6,473 nucleotides of DNA from an uncultured Ruminococcus sp. (GTDB taxonomy: Bacteria > Bacillota > Clostridia > Oscillospirales > Ruminococcaceae): positions 1 to 6,473 of the forward strand of contig USNJ01000115.1 in the NCBI GenBank assembly GCA_900556055.1, read 5' to 3'. Under the pieces are notes generated by a model that worked only from the letters and a program-made list of their open reading frames with translations, did no database searches and had not been told where the DNA came from. The position numbers were made by a program, and so were the translations under genes. This document shows positions 1 through 6,294 of this stretch, piece after piece (positions within the stretch are counted from its first letter, which is position 1; the number at the start of each line of letters is the position of its first letter).

Positions 1-367
1 TTATATTCTGCTCCTTATCGGCAGGGGTTTTCAGCGACACCTTTTTCCAGTCCGAGCAGACCGAAAGCATATGCCGCACCGCTCTTGTGCCTATCCCCCT
101 GCCCTGAAATTCGGGTATTACGCACAGACAGCCTATGTAATAATCGCCACTGCCCCTGTTTTCAAATGATATTACCCCGACAGGATTTTTATCCATCAGC
201 AGCATGATCTTCGGAAAATTTTCTATCGAACGCTCCATATTTTCAAGCGTTCTGCCGTAAGCGGGGCATTCGCCGTATCTTACATAATCGTCATAGAACG
301 CCGCATTGTATATACCGATAAGCGCAGATGCGTCACATTTTTTTGCAACCTTATATGACAATCCCAC
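1..367 (-). CDS. GNAT family N-acetyltransferase, partial (C-terminus beyond left edge)
   Basis: Reading leftward from a GTG at 367 gives 122 codons with no stop before the window edge, so the C-terminus is missing. GNAT enzymes move an acetyl group from acetyl-CoA to an amine on a small molecule or protein. The acetyl-CoA pyrophosphate-binding motif (Q/R-x-x-G-x-G/A) is visible as QGRGIG at about residues 90-95, after a beta-strand reading IGCLCVIPEF. The N-terminal half (YKVAKKCDASALIGIYNAAF) fits the usual first strand and helix. A typical GNAT has about 150 residues, so roughly 20-40 are lost. The GTG start is chosen because an AGGAGG-type site lies 6 bases upstream and no ATG is suitably placed. 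The gene begins 16 bases after the stop of the phosphotransferase gene, so the two are probably one transcript. The substrate cannot be inferred. The family call is firm. Confidence 0.85.
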   Translation of the reverse strand, partial: MGLSYKVAKKCDASALIGIYNAAFYDDYVRYGECPAYGRTLENMERSIENFPKIMLLMDKNPVGVISFENRGSGDYYIGCLCVIPEFQGRGIGTRAVRHMLSVCSDWKKVSLKTPADKEQNI

Positions 368-373
368 AGGATC

Positions 374-380
374 TCCTCCT
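374..380 (-). promoter_or_regulatory. Ribosome binding site fixing the GTG start of the GNAT gene
   Basis: The minus strand reads AGGAGGA here, 6 bases before the GTG at 365-367. No in-frame ATG lies at a comparable distance, so this site is the main reason for the GTG start. It sits between the phosphotransferase stop (384-386) and the new start. Confidence 0.7.
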
Positions 381-383
381 AAA

Positions 384-1355
384 TCATTTTTTCAGAACAC
401 CTACTTCATTTGCAAACACATCAAGCACCCAGTCATAAAGATTGCTGTCCTCATAGCAGCGGTAGCCCCTCTCAACGACCATTCCAAGCTGCTGCCAGAG
501 CTTGTAGATCTGAATTCTTATGCGCTCACTGCGGTCAAATCCCGACTTCCCGAACCCCTCAAGAAAGTCCTCTCTCGGTCCGCTTCCGAAATCATGAAAA
601 TCATGGCTCATAAGCGGATCTGCATAATACACCGCCGCAAAATCTATCAGTCCGACAAGCTTTCCGTCCCTTACCATAATGTTTCCGTCCCAAGTGTCGG
701 TATGCGCACAGCACGGTGCATCGGCAGCATCGAGTGCCGCACTCTGCGAGCGTATGAGCGACATAAGCTCATCGCCTGAAATGCTTGGTATTTCAATGTC
801 CTTTTCTTCAGCGTCACGCACAAGCATCTCAAAAAGTCCCACAGTAAATTCACTGTTTTTGTCCGTGAATGTTTCGGGCAGCGCAGGAACTCCGTAATGC
901 GGCATTTTTATGCTGCACATTTTCCTCGTTATGACACCCATCTCACGCTTTATGTCACTTATCTGTCCGTCTGTCAGTCCCTGAGTTTCGCAAAGCGGCT
1001 TCCCGTCAATATAGCTCATAAAGAAATAAGGCACTTTGCAGATATCCCTGCTGTCATCAAAATAAAGCAGCTTCGGCATCGGTATATCCGTTTTTTCGTT
1101 AAACATACGCAGCATTTTTGCCTCCGTCGGGATATAATCCTTTTCATGCCGCATGACCTTTACCGCATCGTCCGCAGCAAGCTTCAGCACGTATTTTTCT
1201 CCGTTCGCCTCAACAAGATATACCGCACTGAAAAATCCTCCGCTCATTTCCTTTGCGGAAAAATCCTCAGCTTTTCCGAATGCCCTCTCTGTCATTTTTC
1301 TTATCGTTTCATCGCTCTGTCTGTATCTTGTAGCCGAGCCTATAATGTCAGCCAT
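384..1355 (-). CDS. APH-fold phosphotransferase (aminoglycoside phosphotransferase family)
   Basis: This encodes a 323-residue cytoplasmic kinase-fold enzyme that would transfer the ATP gamma-phosphate to a hydroxyl on a small molecule. Visible motifs are a glycine-rich nucleotide loop near 38-49 (MSGGFFSAVYLV), the ATP-contacting lysine K58 in YVLKLA, a helix glutamate E78, the catalytic loop HTDTWDGN at 218-225 (D220 catalytic, N225 metal-binding), and the metal-binding aspartate D238 in LIDF. Length and motif order fit the APH/choline-kinase family. ATG 1355 is preferred because AAGGAG (1365-1370) lies 9 bases upstream. In-frame GTG 1373 lies upstream of that site and ATG 1364 abuts it. 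A promoter lies just upstream and a GNAT gene follows 16 bases after the stop. The family also includes macrolide, homoserine and sugar kinases, so a role in aminoglycoside resistance should not be assumed. Confidence 0.88.
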   Translation of the reverse strand: MADIIGSATRYRQSDETIRKMTERAFGKAEDFSAKEMSGGFFSAVYLVEANGEKYVLKLAADDAVKVMRHEKDYIPTEAKMLRMFNEKTDIPMPKLLYFDDSRDICKVPYFFMSYIDGKPLCETQGLTDGQISDIKREMGVITRKMCSIKMPHYGVPALPETFTDKNSEFTVGLFEMLVRDAEEKDIEIPSISGDELMSLIRSQSAALDAADAPCCAHTDTWDGNIMVRDGKLVGLIDFAAVYYADPLMSHDFHDFGSGPREDFLEGFGKSGFDRSERIRIQIYKLWQQLGMVVERGYRCYEDSNLYDWVLDVFANEVGVLKK

Positions 1356-1364
1356 TTTTTTCAT

Positions 1365-1370
1365 CTCCTT
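1365..1370 (-). promoter_or_regulatory. Ribosome binding site selecting the third start codon of the phosphotransferase
   Basis: AAGGAG on the minus strand is 9 bases from ATG 1355 but directly abuts ATG 1364. It also lies inside the reading frame of GTG 1373. The protein therefore most likely starts MADIIGS. Confidence 0.6.
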
Positions 1371-1388
1371 CACATTCCGATCGAAAAT

Positions 1389-1418
1389 ATTTTAGCATAC
1401 AGAGAACCGCAATGTAAA
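1389..1418 (-). promoter_or_regulatory. Sigma-A type promoter for the phosphotransferase-GNAT pair
   Basis: On the minus strand a TTTACA -35 box (1413-1418) is separated by 18 bases from a TAAAAT -10 box (1389-1394). The TGC just before the -10 makes it an extended -10. Transcription would start near 1382, giving a leader of about 27 bases before ATG 1355. It lies downstream of the terminator at 1483-1518, consistent with an independent transcription unit. Confidence 0.65.
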
Positions 1419-1482
1419 GCGGATTTTTATATCCTGCCGAAAAAGCGGGGTAAGATGCAGATATCAGCCGATGATATGCCGT

Positions 1483-1518
1483 AAAAACAAAAAGCTCCCG
1501 TGCATTTCGCACAGGAGC
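1483..1518 (-). terminator. Rho-independent terminator of the ABC transporter operon
   Basis: The arms at 1494-1503 and 1509-1518 pair over ten positions with one C-A mismatch, around a 5-base loop. On the minus strand the hairpin is followed by a T-rich run, TTTTTGTTTTT (1483-1493). It begins 15 bases past the stop of the small FakA-like gene and ends that operon before the phosphotransferase promoter. Confidence 0.9.
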
Positions 1519-1532
1519 ATGATCCGTTATTA

Positions 1533-1784
1533 TCAGCCTTTGAGACCTCTTGCCTGTCTGTCCATATCCTCAACTACGATGTCGTATATCTCGCCGAGAG
1601 ATGCGCAGTATTCAAGCACCTTCCAAGGCTCATTTGTATGAAAATGTATCTTGATAAGATCCTCATCGCCGACAGCAAGCAGGCAGTCACCCTTGAAATT
1701 GCTGCGGAAATACTCGTCGATCTCGTCCTCATCAAGACCGTGTCCCTCAATAAGAAGCTGCGTATCAAATCTGTATTCGATCAT
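1533..1784 (-). CDS. Small stand-alone protein resembling the middle domain of YloV/FakA ('kinase to dihydroxyacetone kinase')
   Basis: This 83-residue acidic protein has no signal peptide or membrane segment. Its core (GDCLLAVGDEDLIKIHFHTNEP at about 32-53, then KVLEYC, GEIYDI and EDM) resembles the middle domain of the fatty acid kinase subunit FakA/YloV, where the family pattern is GDSLVVVGDDxxVKVHVHTxxPGKVLxY. The two histidines of the HxH pair (H47, H49) are kept. As I recall, these help bind zinc in FakA together with an upstream cysteine, and here an aspartate (D7) appears to replace that cysteine. The kinase (DhaL) and C-terminal DegV-like domains are absent, so no kinase activity is expected. 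An AAAGGA site sits 8 bases before the ATG. The gene starts 19 bases after the ABC ATPase stop and precedes the terminator, so it is the last gene of the importer operon. Similar short proteins occur in Clostridia as far as I recall. The function is unknown. Confidence 0.8.
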   Translation of the reverse strand: MIEYRFDTQLLIEGHGLDEDEIDEYFRSNFKGDCLLAVGDEDLIKIHFHTNEPWKVLEYCASLGEIYDIVVEDMDRQARGLKG

Positions 1785-1803
1785 AACAAATATCCTTTCT
1801 TGT

Positions 1804-2583
1804 TTAGTCCGGCTTGCCGGAATTCTCGGAATAGCGTTTCAGGAACTGCTTTGTTCGGTCATTCTTCGGGTCGTTGAACAGCTCCTTAGGATCGCCCTGT
1901 TCGACGATAACTCCGCCGTCCATGAATATAACTCGGTCGGAAACATCTCTTGCAAATGCCATCTCATGAGTTACGATTACCATAGTCATTTTCTCCGCCG
2001 CAAGCTCCTTTATTACCGCAAGTATCTCGCCCGTCAGCTCGGGATCGAGTGCGCTTGTAGGCTCATCAAAGAAAAGTATCTGCGGACTGAGTGCCAAAGC
2101 TCTTGCTATCGAAACACGCTGCTGCTGACCGCCCGAAAGCTCGCACGGATAGCTTTTTGCCTTGTCGGAAAGCCCCATTTTTTTGAGAAGCTCCATCGCC
2201 TTTGCTTCCGCTTCTTCCTTTGACACCTTCATAACGCTGACAGGTGCTTCCGTTATATTTCTCAGCACGGAAAAGTGCGGAAACAGGTTGAAGTTCTGAA
2301 AAACCAGTCCGACATTCCTGCGTATCCTTTTCAGCACATCGTGTGACGCATAAACAGCCTCGCCGTTTTTTTCGCCCGTTATCATTTCATCACCGCAGAC
2401 GCAGATCGTACCGGAAGTTACCTTTTCAAGCTGATTTATGCATCTGAGCATAGTAGATTTTCCCGAGCCCGAAGGTCCTATGACTGAAACGACCTCGCCC
2501 TTGCTCACATCAAAGGAAATATCCGAAATAACCTCAAGCTCGCCGTAAAATTTGCGAAGATTTCTTACTTCAAGAACAGCCAT
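1804..2583 (-). CDS. Polar amino acid ABC transporter, ATP-binding protein
   Basis: This 259-residue cytoplasmic ATPase powers amino acid import (GlnQ/HisP/ArtP type). All nucleotide-binding motifs are intact: Walker [10 protein letters not shown] at 36-44, Q-loop glutamine Q96 in [13 protein letters not shown] signature LSGGQ at 149-153, Walker B ILFFDE at 169-174 with catalytic E174, D-loop SALD, and switch histidine H206 in VTHEM. The [10 protein letters not shown] segment after the Q-loop is typical of the polar amino acid family. Start ATG 2583 has AAGGAGG 7 bases upstream, and that site overlaps the TAA stop of the permease gene, indicating tight coupling. The small FakA-like gene follows after 19 bases. 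The specific amino acid cannot be determined from the ATPase. Confidence 0.95.
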   Translation of the reverse strand: MAVLEVRNLRKFYGELEVISDISFDVSKGEVVSVIGPSGSGKSTMLRCINQLEKVTSGTICVCGDEMITGEKNGEAVYASHDVLKRIRRNVGLVFQNFNLFPHFSVLRNITEAPVSVMKVSKEEAEAKAMELLKKMGLSDKAKSYPCELSGGQQQRVSIARALALSPQILFFDEPTSALDPELTGEILAVIKELAAEKMTMVIVTHEMAFARDVSDRVIFMDGGVIVEQGDPKELFNDPKNDRTKQFLKRYSENSGKPD

Positions 2584-2595
2584 CTCAGAACCTCC

Positions 2596-3249
2596 TTATT
2601 TGTAATAATCAAGCTTTTTCTCGGCAATGTCAAACACAAGCGTAACTATCCAGTTGAACACGAAATAGAACACACCCGCCGTGAAAAGCGGCATTACCGA
2701 GGTGAGTGCCGATGTCTGCTTTCTTGCAAACGAGAAAAGCTCGTTGACCGCAATTATCTGTGCCAGCGATGTATCCTTTACAAGCGTGATGACTTCGTTT
2801 CCGACTGACGGCAGAACTGTTTTTATGACCTGCGGAAGCGTTATCTTGAAGAATGTCTGTACTCTGTTGAATCCGAGGATCTTCGCAGCCTCAAACTGTC
2901 CCTTGGGGACTGACTGTATTCCGCCTCTGAATATCTCAGCGAAATATGCCGCATAGTTTATGCTGAATGCAACGATAACAGCCGCAAAACGATCAGGCGG
3001 TGCAGACGCTTTGAAAAGCATCGTCGGTGCAAAATAGATGAACATTATCTGCAGTATCAGCGGAGTACCGCGCATTATGAGTATGTACGCATTGATTATC
3101 CACCTGACAGGCGGTATCCTGCACATTTTAAGCGCCGAAACGATAAATCCCAGCGGAATGGAAAACAGCAGGGTAAGACCGAAAATTTTTAGCGTCGTGC
3201 CGAATCCCTCAAAAAGGATAGGCAGAAGCTTCGATATATCAACGGACAT
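2596..3249 (-). CDS. Polar amino acid ABC transporter, permease
   Basis: This 217-residue inner-membrane permease belongs to the HisM/GlnP family. About five hydrophobic spans are visible (near 18-40, 55-78, 88-107, 145-170 and 186-206). Family marks are RGTPLILQ at 60-67 and the cytoplasmic EAA loop starting at E120 (EAAKILGFNRVQTFFKITLP), which docks on the ATPase. The length matches single-domain permeases, which work as a homodimer or with a second permease. Only one is present here, so a homodimer is likely. ATG 3249 has GAGGT about 7 bases upstream. It is the first gene of its operon, with the ATPase 12 bases downstream. No substrate-binding protein is encoded in the window, which is unusual because importers of this class need one. 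Confidence 0.94.
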   Translation of the reverse strand: MSVDISKLLPILFEGFGTTLKIFGLTLLFSIPLGFIVSALKMCRIPPVRWIINAYILIMRGTPLILQIMFIYFAPTMLFKASAPPDRFAAVIVAFSINYAAYFAEIFRGGIQSVPKGQFEAAKILGFNRVQTFFKITLPQVIKTVLPSVGNEVITLVKDTSLAQIIAVNELFSFARKQTSALTSVMPLFTAGVFYFVFNWIVTLVFDIAEKKLDYYK

Positions 3250-3277
3250 TGAAGCACCTCTTATTTATAAACTCTTT

Positions 3278-3291
3278 ATTATACTATTATA
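3278..3291 (-). promoter_or_regulatory. Promoter region of the importer operon with two tandem TATAAT boxes
   Basis: Two perfect TATAAT hexamers on the minus strand (3286-3291 and 3278-3283) lie 8 bases apart, 29 to 42 bases before the permease start. Neither has a good TTGACA-like box at 16-18 bases. The sequence at the expected -35 of the upstream box (3309-3314) reads ATCATT and overlaps the inverted repeat at 3311-3335. Either box gives a leader of only about 20-30 bases, too short for a T-box or riboswitch. Confidence 0.55.
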
Positions 3292-3310
3292 CTAAAATCT
3301 CACGGCGCAA

Positions 3311-3335
3311 TGATTAACATTCAATGAATTAATCA
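3311..3335 (-). promoter_or_regulatory. AT-rich inverted repeat at the -35 position, candidate operator
   Basis: Perfect 7-base arms TGATTAA (3311-3317) and TTAATCA (3329-3335) enclose an 11-base palindrome ATTCAATGAAT (3319-3329) whose centre is shifted by one base. The element covers the place where the importer promoter should have its -35 box, so it could bind a repressor or an activator. It is not followed by a T-run, so it is not a terminator. No specific regulator is recognised. The ATTCA/TGAAT halves loosely recall arginine-repressor boxes, but the match is weak. Confidence 0.4.
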
Positions 3336-3343
3336 ATACATTT

Positions 3344-4009
3344 TCACACATGCAAACGCCTTGTAAGCTCCTCTTTGATACGTCTGCCGTCAAAAAGAAG
3401 TATCGCCGTGAGCGCCAGGATACTGAGTGCGGCGCATATTATCGACGGATACACCACATGGAGCCTGTTAGTAAACAGGAAAAACAGCGGGATAATTCCG
3501 TAAATACCGTTTAAGACGATATGAAACAGCGCATCTCTCACCTGAAGCTTGAATATTTTGGACAGCACATATGTTGCAATGACCGCCGCTCCGCAGCAGC
3601 ACGGCAGAACATAATCGACCGACCAGCCGTTCTGTCCCGTAAAATGATCCCACACCATGGCGAGCAGCGTTACTATCAGCAGCTCAAAGGTTATCTTTTT
3701 CATGATGTTGTGCCGCCTTGCGATGCCGACCATTATGCACACCCATGCGCAGGCGATCCCGGCAGCCGCAAAGAGCGACCATCTGACCGTACCCGGCAGC
3801 ATAAGGTCAAGCGAAACTACCGCAACAGCCGCAGCTATTGCAATAAACGAGATCAGTCTGACAAGAAAATGCCCCGTATATTTTGTTTTCGGCAGCTCGG
3901 GGAATATCTCCTCTTCGGGACGAAGCACGCCTGTCAGCTCGCTCTGGCACAGCGGACAGACTCTTTTTTTGCCGCTTACATAAACCTTGCATTTTTCACA
4001 ATACTGCAT
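3344..4009 (-). CDS. Zinc-ribbon multi-span membrane protein (DUF6320-like)
   Basis: The 221-residue product starts with a short four-cysteine zinc ribbon (C4-x2-C7 and C18-x2-C21 in YCEKC...CPLC), which should bind one structural zinc on the cytoplasmic side. A proline/glutamate-rich linker (28-45) follows, then about six hydrophobic spans (48-70, 77-97, 105-122, 132-152, 160-180, 186-206) and a basic tail (DGRRIKEELTRRLHV). It resembles proteins annotated in Clostridia as DUF6320, from memory. No catalytic motif is visible. It is the third gene of the operon behind the hydrolase and acyltransferase, 23 bases after the latter's stop. Start choice is uncertain. ATG 4009 is 13 bases from AAAGGAG (4023-4029), while ATG 4021 is only 1 base from it and would add four residues. 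It may anchor or assist the two enzymes at the membrane (inference). Confidence 0.8.
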   Translation of the reverse strand: MQYCEKCKVYVSGKKRVCPLCQSELTGVLRPEEEIFPELPKTKYTGHFLVRLISFIAIAAAVAVVSLDLMLPGTVRWSLFAAAGIACAWVCIMVGIARRHNIMKKITFELLIVTLLAMVWDHFTGQNGWSVDYVLPCCCGAAVIATYVLSKIFKLQVRDALFHIVLNGIYGIIPLFFLFTNRLHVVYPSIICAALSILALTAILLFDGRRIKEELTRRLHV

Positions 4010-4022
4010 ATCCGACAGCATA

Positions 4023-4029
4023 CTCCTTT
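4023..4029 (-). promoter_or_regulatory. Oddly placed ribosome binding site of the zinc-ribbon gene
   Basis: AAAGGAG on the minus strand lies 1 base before ATG 4021 and 13 bases before ATG 4009. Neither distance is ideal. The longer one is more tolerable and gives a protein that starts directly at the zinc ribbon (MQYC). Confidence 0.5.
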
Positions 4030-4032
4030 CGG

Positions 4033-5316
4033 TCAGTCATCATTTTCTTCGGTATCATCGATATCCGAGCATCTTATCTCGACATTCAGACCGTGCGATG
4101 AAAGCATCCTGAAAAATCTCCGCTCAATATCCGAGCTTGCAAATGCCGATGAAAAGCTGAGCGCAAGCCTGTCCTCAAACGAACACAGCTGAAGCTGTAT
4201 TTTCAGAGTGCTGACGAAAACATCAAACATCTTTATATACGGGACAAGCTCCTTCGGCATTTTTACACGTCCGACATTTGATATAACGGCAGTTTCTCCG
4301 AGATCCTTGACATGACGTGCCGCTTTCAGGCAGATATTCTTGAACTCAAGCGGAGCGATCCTTACAAACGGATTATGCTCAAGCGCCGCAAGACCGTTCA
4401 TTCTGACCTCAAGACGTTCCTTTGTAAGCTCCGTTTTGAATGTTTCCGCAACGGTTTTTATTATCTCTTCAAAATCATCGGGCTGAGTCTTGAAATCGTA
4501 TTTTACTGCGATCATTCCGAAGAAATTTCTCGCAGTTTCCGAATCGAAATAGTTTCTGAGATTTACAGGCACCATCAGCACGATGGGATATTTTCTCTTT
4601 CTGACGGTCATTTCCTCGGAGATCGCCTTGATAAACACCGCCGTGAGATAAACTGTCAGCGTGGTGTGATATTTATGCGCCGCATCAACAGCTTCCCTTG
4701 CCGAAAGGATCCCCTCGATCATACGCAGATCTTCGGTCTCACGCTTTTCGCCTTTTATGTTGTAAGCACGCTTTATGCGCTTGTTTTTTCCGCCCTTGAC
4801 CTTCTTGTAATATTTCTGAAAGCTGTCCGCAGAACGCTCGGCAATGGACGCATCATAGTCGATAACGGGTTTCTTTTCCCACTCGCTTCCATGTATCTCC
4901 GTCAGGTAGTTGCAGATCATCGTCCGCAGAAATTGTATTGCGCCCGTTCCGTCGGACAGAACGTGATATATCTCAAGATTTATACGGTTCTTATAGTATG
5001 AAATATCCAGCAGGAGATTTTTCTCTCCGGGGAAATAAAGCTGTGAGCATGGCTTGCTGTTTTCCTCATGCACTGTAAGCTTAAGGTCACAGCTTTCAAG
5101 GTAATACCAAAACCAGCCTTTTTTCATTATGCTAAGGAAATGCGGGAAATCTTTGAGCGTTTTATCCGCCGCCTTCTGAAGGACTTCGGGATCAACGCTT
5201 TCATATAATTCGCAGGAAAATCTGAAAACACGGGTATCGGTCTTTTCGCTCGTTGACGGAAATATCTTCGCCGCATTGTCCAGCCTTCTCCAGCTGATCG
5301 CCTTTTTTTCAGACAT
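4033..5316 (-). CDS. Condensation-fold CoA-dependent acyltransferase (alcohol acetyltransferase-like)
   Basis: This 427-residue soluble protein belongs to the chloramphenicol acetyltransferase/condensation superfamily, whose members move acyl groups from CoA or carrier proteins to hydroxyls or amines. The active-site motif HxxxDG is visible as HVLSDG at 118-123, with H118 as the predicted general base. Further family marks are PVNLRNYF (250-257) with NFFG (264-267), which match the second-half channel motif, and ISNVGR (345-350). The N-terminal RRLDNAAKIFP is typical of bacterial members often annotated as alcohol acetyltransferase. The start ATG overlaps the stop of the hydrolase gene (TGATG), with GAGG 10 bases upstream inside that gene, so translation is probably coupled. 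The C-terminus is strongly acidic (DIDDTEENDD). The acceptor is unknown. A carrier-protein-dependent role is less likely, as no NRPS or PKS gene is nearby. Confidence 0.82.
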   Translation of the reverse strand: MSEKKAISWRRLDNAAKIFPSTSEKTDTRVFRFSCELYESVDPEVLQKAADKTLKDFPHFLSIMKKGWFWYYLESCDLKLTVHEENSKPCSQLYFPGEKNLLLDISYYKNRINLEIYHVLSDGTGAIQFLRTMICNYLTEIHGSEWEKKPVIDYDASIAERSADSFQKYYKKVKGGKNKRIKRAYNIKGEKRETEDLRMIEGILSAREAVDAAHKYHTTLTVYLTAVFIKAISEEMTVRKRKYPIVLMVPVNLRNYFDSETARNFFGMIAVKYDFKTQPDDFEEIIKTVAETFKTELTKERLEVRMNGLAALEHNPFVRIAPLEFKNICLKAARHVKDLGETAVISNVGRVKMPKELVPYIKMFDVFVSTLKIQLQLCSFEDRLALSFSSAFASSDIERRFFRMLSSHGLNVEIRCSDIDDTEENDD

Positions 5317-6248
5317 CAGAACATGACCTCGATCAAGAATTTTTTTATTGCCGCAAAGGATTTTATGACAAACGGCGAACGTCTGTCGGACATAAGAAAT
5401 CCGTGGATAGCATCGTTCATAATGTAGATGGCAGCTTGTCCGCCTGCCTTTCTTATTTCCTTTCCGTATGCGATGCCCTCATCTCTCAGCGGATCGTATT
5501 CGGCTGTAAGAATGAGAGTTTTCGGAAGATCTGCAAAGCTTTTCGTCCTCATGGGCGAGAAATACGGAGATCTGTAATCATTGTCGGAGGACTTGTAAAG
5601 ATCCATGTAATCGCGCATCCTGCTTGCTGTCAGGACATAATTTTTTCCGTTTTCTCGGACGGATTCAAACGGCGTTGTCTCCTCATTGTAATCGCACCAT
5701 ACTGCGGGATATACAAGCACCTGCGCCGCAACGGAAAACTCCTTTCTGTCACGTGCGAGCGTTGAAACGGCAGCTGCGAGATTTCCTCCCGCACTGTCCC
5801 CCATAAGTACGATCTTTTTGGACTTGTCCGTACCGAAAACATACGGATGCCGTGCAAGCTCACGGGCGGCATTGTAGCAGTCCGCAAAGCCCTCGGGGAA
5901 ACGATGCTCCGGTGCAAGCCCGTAATCAACGGAGATTATGCGGCAGCCTAAGTATTCCGACAGACGCATACACACTCCAGTGTATGTTTCAACGCTGTCA
6001 GTCACCCAGCCTCCGCCGTGATAGAACATTATGACATAATCAGCCGTTTCATTTGCGGGACGGAATATCCTCACACGGACATCACGTCCGCCGCAGGAAA
6101 CAGTATTATCCCACAATTTATAAAATCCCTCAAGGAACAGCTGCGAACGTATCAGCCGCACAGCCGATCTGTGAAGACGGTAAAATTTCTTTTCGTTTAT
6201 GTTGGGGAATGCCTTGAAAACCAATTTTCTGACTCTGCTTAACGACAT
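5316..6248 (-). CDS. Alpha/beta hydrolase fold-3 esterase/lipase (hormone-sensitive lipase family)
   Basis: This 310-residue carboxylic ester hydrolase carries all marks of the HSL family. These are the oxyanion motif HGGGW (77-81), the family block YGLAPEHRFP (109-118), the nucleophile elbow GDSAGG (150-155) with S152, catalytic aspartate D252 in AEYDPLRDE, and catalytic H282 in HGF (282-284). An N-terminal basic, helical cap region (1-45) precedes the fold. There is no clear signal peptide, so it is probably cytoplasmic. Length agrees with the family (about 300-320). ATG 6248 is preferred because AAAGGA (6257-6262) is 8 bases upstream. ATG 6254 is only 2 bases away and would add two residues. 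It is the first gene of the operon and its TGA overlaps the acyltransferase ATG. It could deacylate what the acyltransferase makes, or supply the alcohol or acid (inference). Confidence 0.92.
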   Translation of the reverse strand: MSLSRVRKLVFKAFPNINEKKFYRLHRSAVRLIRSQLFLEGFYKLWDNTVSCGGRDVRVRIFRPANETADYVIMFYHGGGWVTDSVETYTGVCMRLSEYLGCRIISVDYGLAPEHRFPEGFADCYNAARELARHPYVFGTDKSKKIVLMGDSAGGNLAAAVSTLARDRKEFSVAAQVLVYPAVWCDYNEETTPFESVRENGKNYVLTASRMRDYMDLYKSSDNDYRSPYFSPMRTKSFADLPKTLILTAEYDPLRDEGIAYGKEIRKAGGQAAIYIMNDAIHGFLMSDRRSPFVIKSFAAIKKFLIEVMF

Positions 6249-6256
6249 TCTCATAT

Positions 6257-6262
6257 TCCTTT
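6257..6262 (-). promoter_or_regulatory. Ribosome binding site selecting the second ATG of the hydrolase
   Basis: AAAGGA on the minus strand is 8 bases from ATG 6248 and just 2 bases from ATG 6254, which favours the start MSLSRVRK. Confidence 0.6.
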
Positions 6263-6294
6263 CATCAAAAAAGTTCGCTTTTTATCACTTTAAC

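Noticed and set aside
306..779. Plus-strand open frame of 157 codons
   Set aside because: It overlaps the GNAT and phosphotransferase genes in antisense and has no domain support.
897..1484. Plus-strand open frame of 195 codons
   Set aside because: It runs antisense across the phosphotransferase gene and its promoter and shows no domain pattern.
1651..2223. Plus-strand open frame of 190 codons
   Set aside because: It is antisense to the ABC ATPase and the small FakA-like gene, both of which have clear motifs.
3311..3335. Inverted repeat considered as terminator of the esterase operon
   Set aside because: It has almost no G/C pairs and no downstream T-run on the minus strand. A regulatory role or chance symmetry fits better, and read-through into the importer operon remains possible.
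3250..3343. T-box or riboswitch leader for the amino acid importer
   Set aside because: The predicted transcript start leaves only about 20-30 bases before the permease ATG, too short for such an element.
3521..4192. Plus-strand open frame of 223 codons
   Set aside because: It is antisense to the zinc-ribbon membrane gene and the end of the acyltransferase gene. Its composition is rich in His, Arg and Cys with no family features.
4312..5001. Plus-strand open frame of 229 codons
   Set aside because: It lies wholly antisense to the acyltransferase gene, has no recognisable domain, and is explained by codon bias on the opposite strand.
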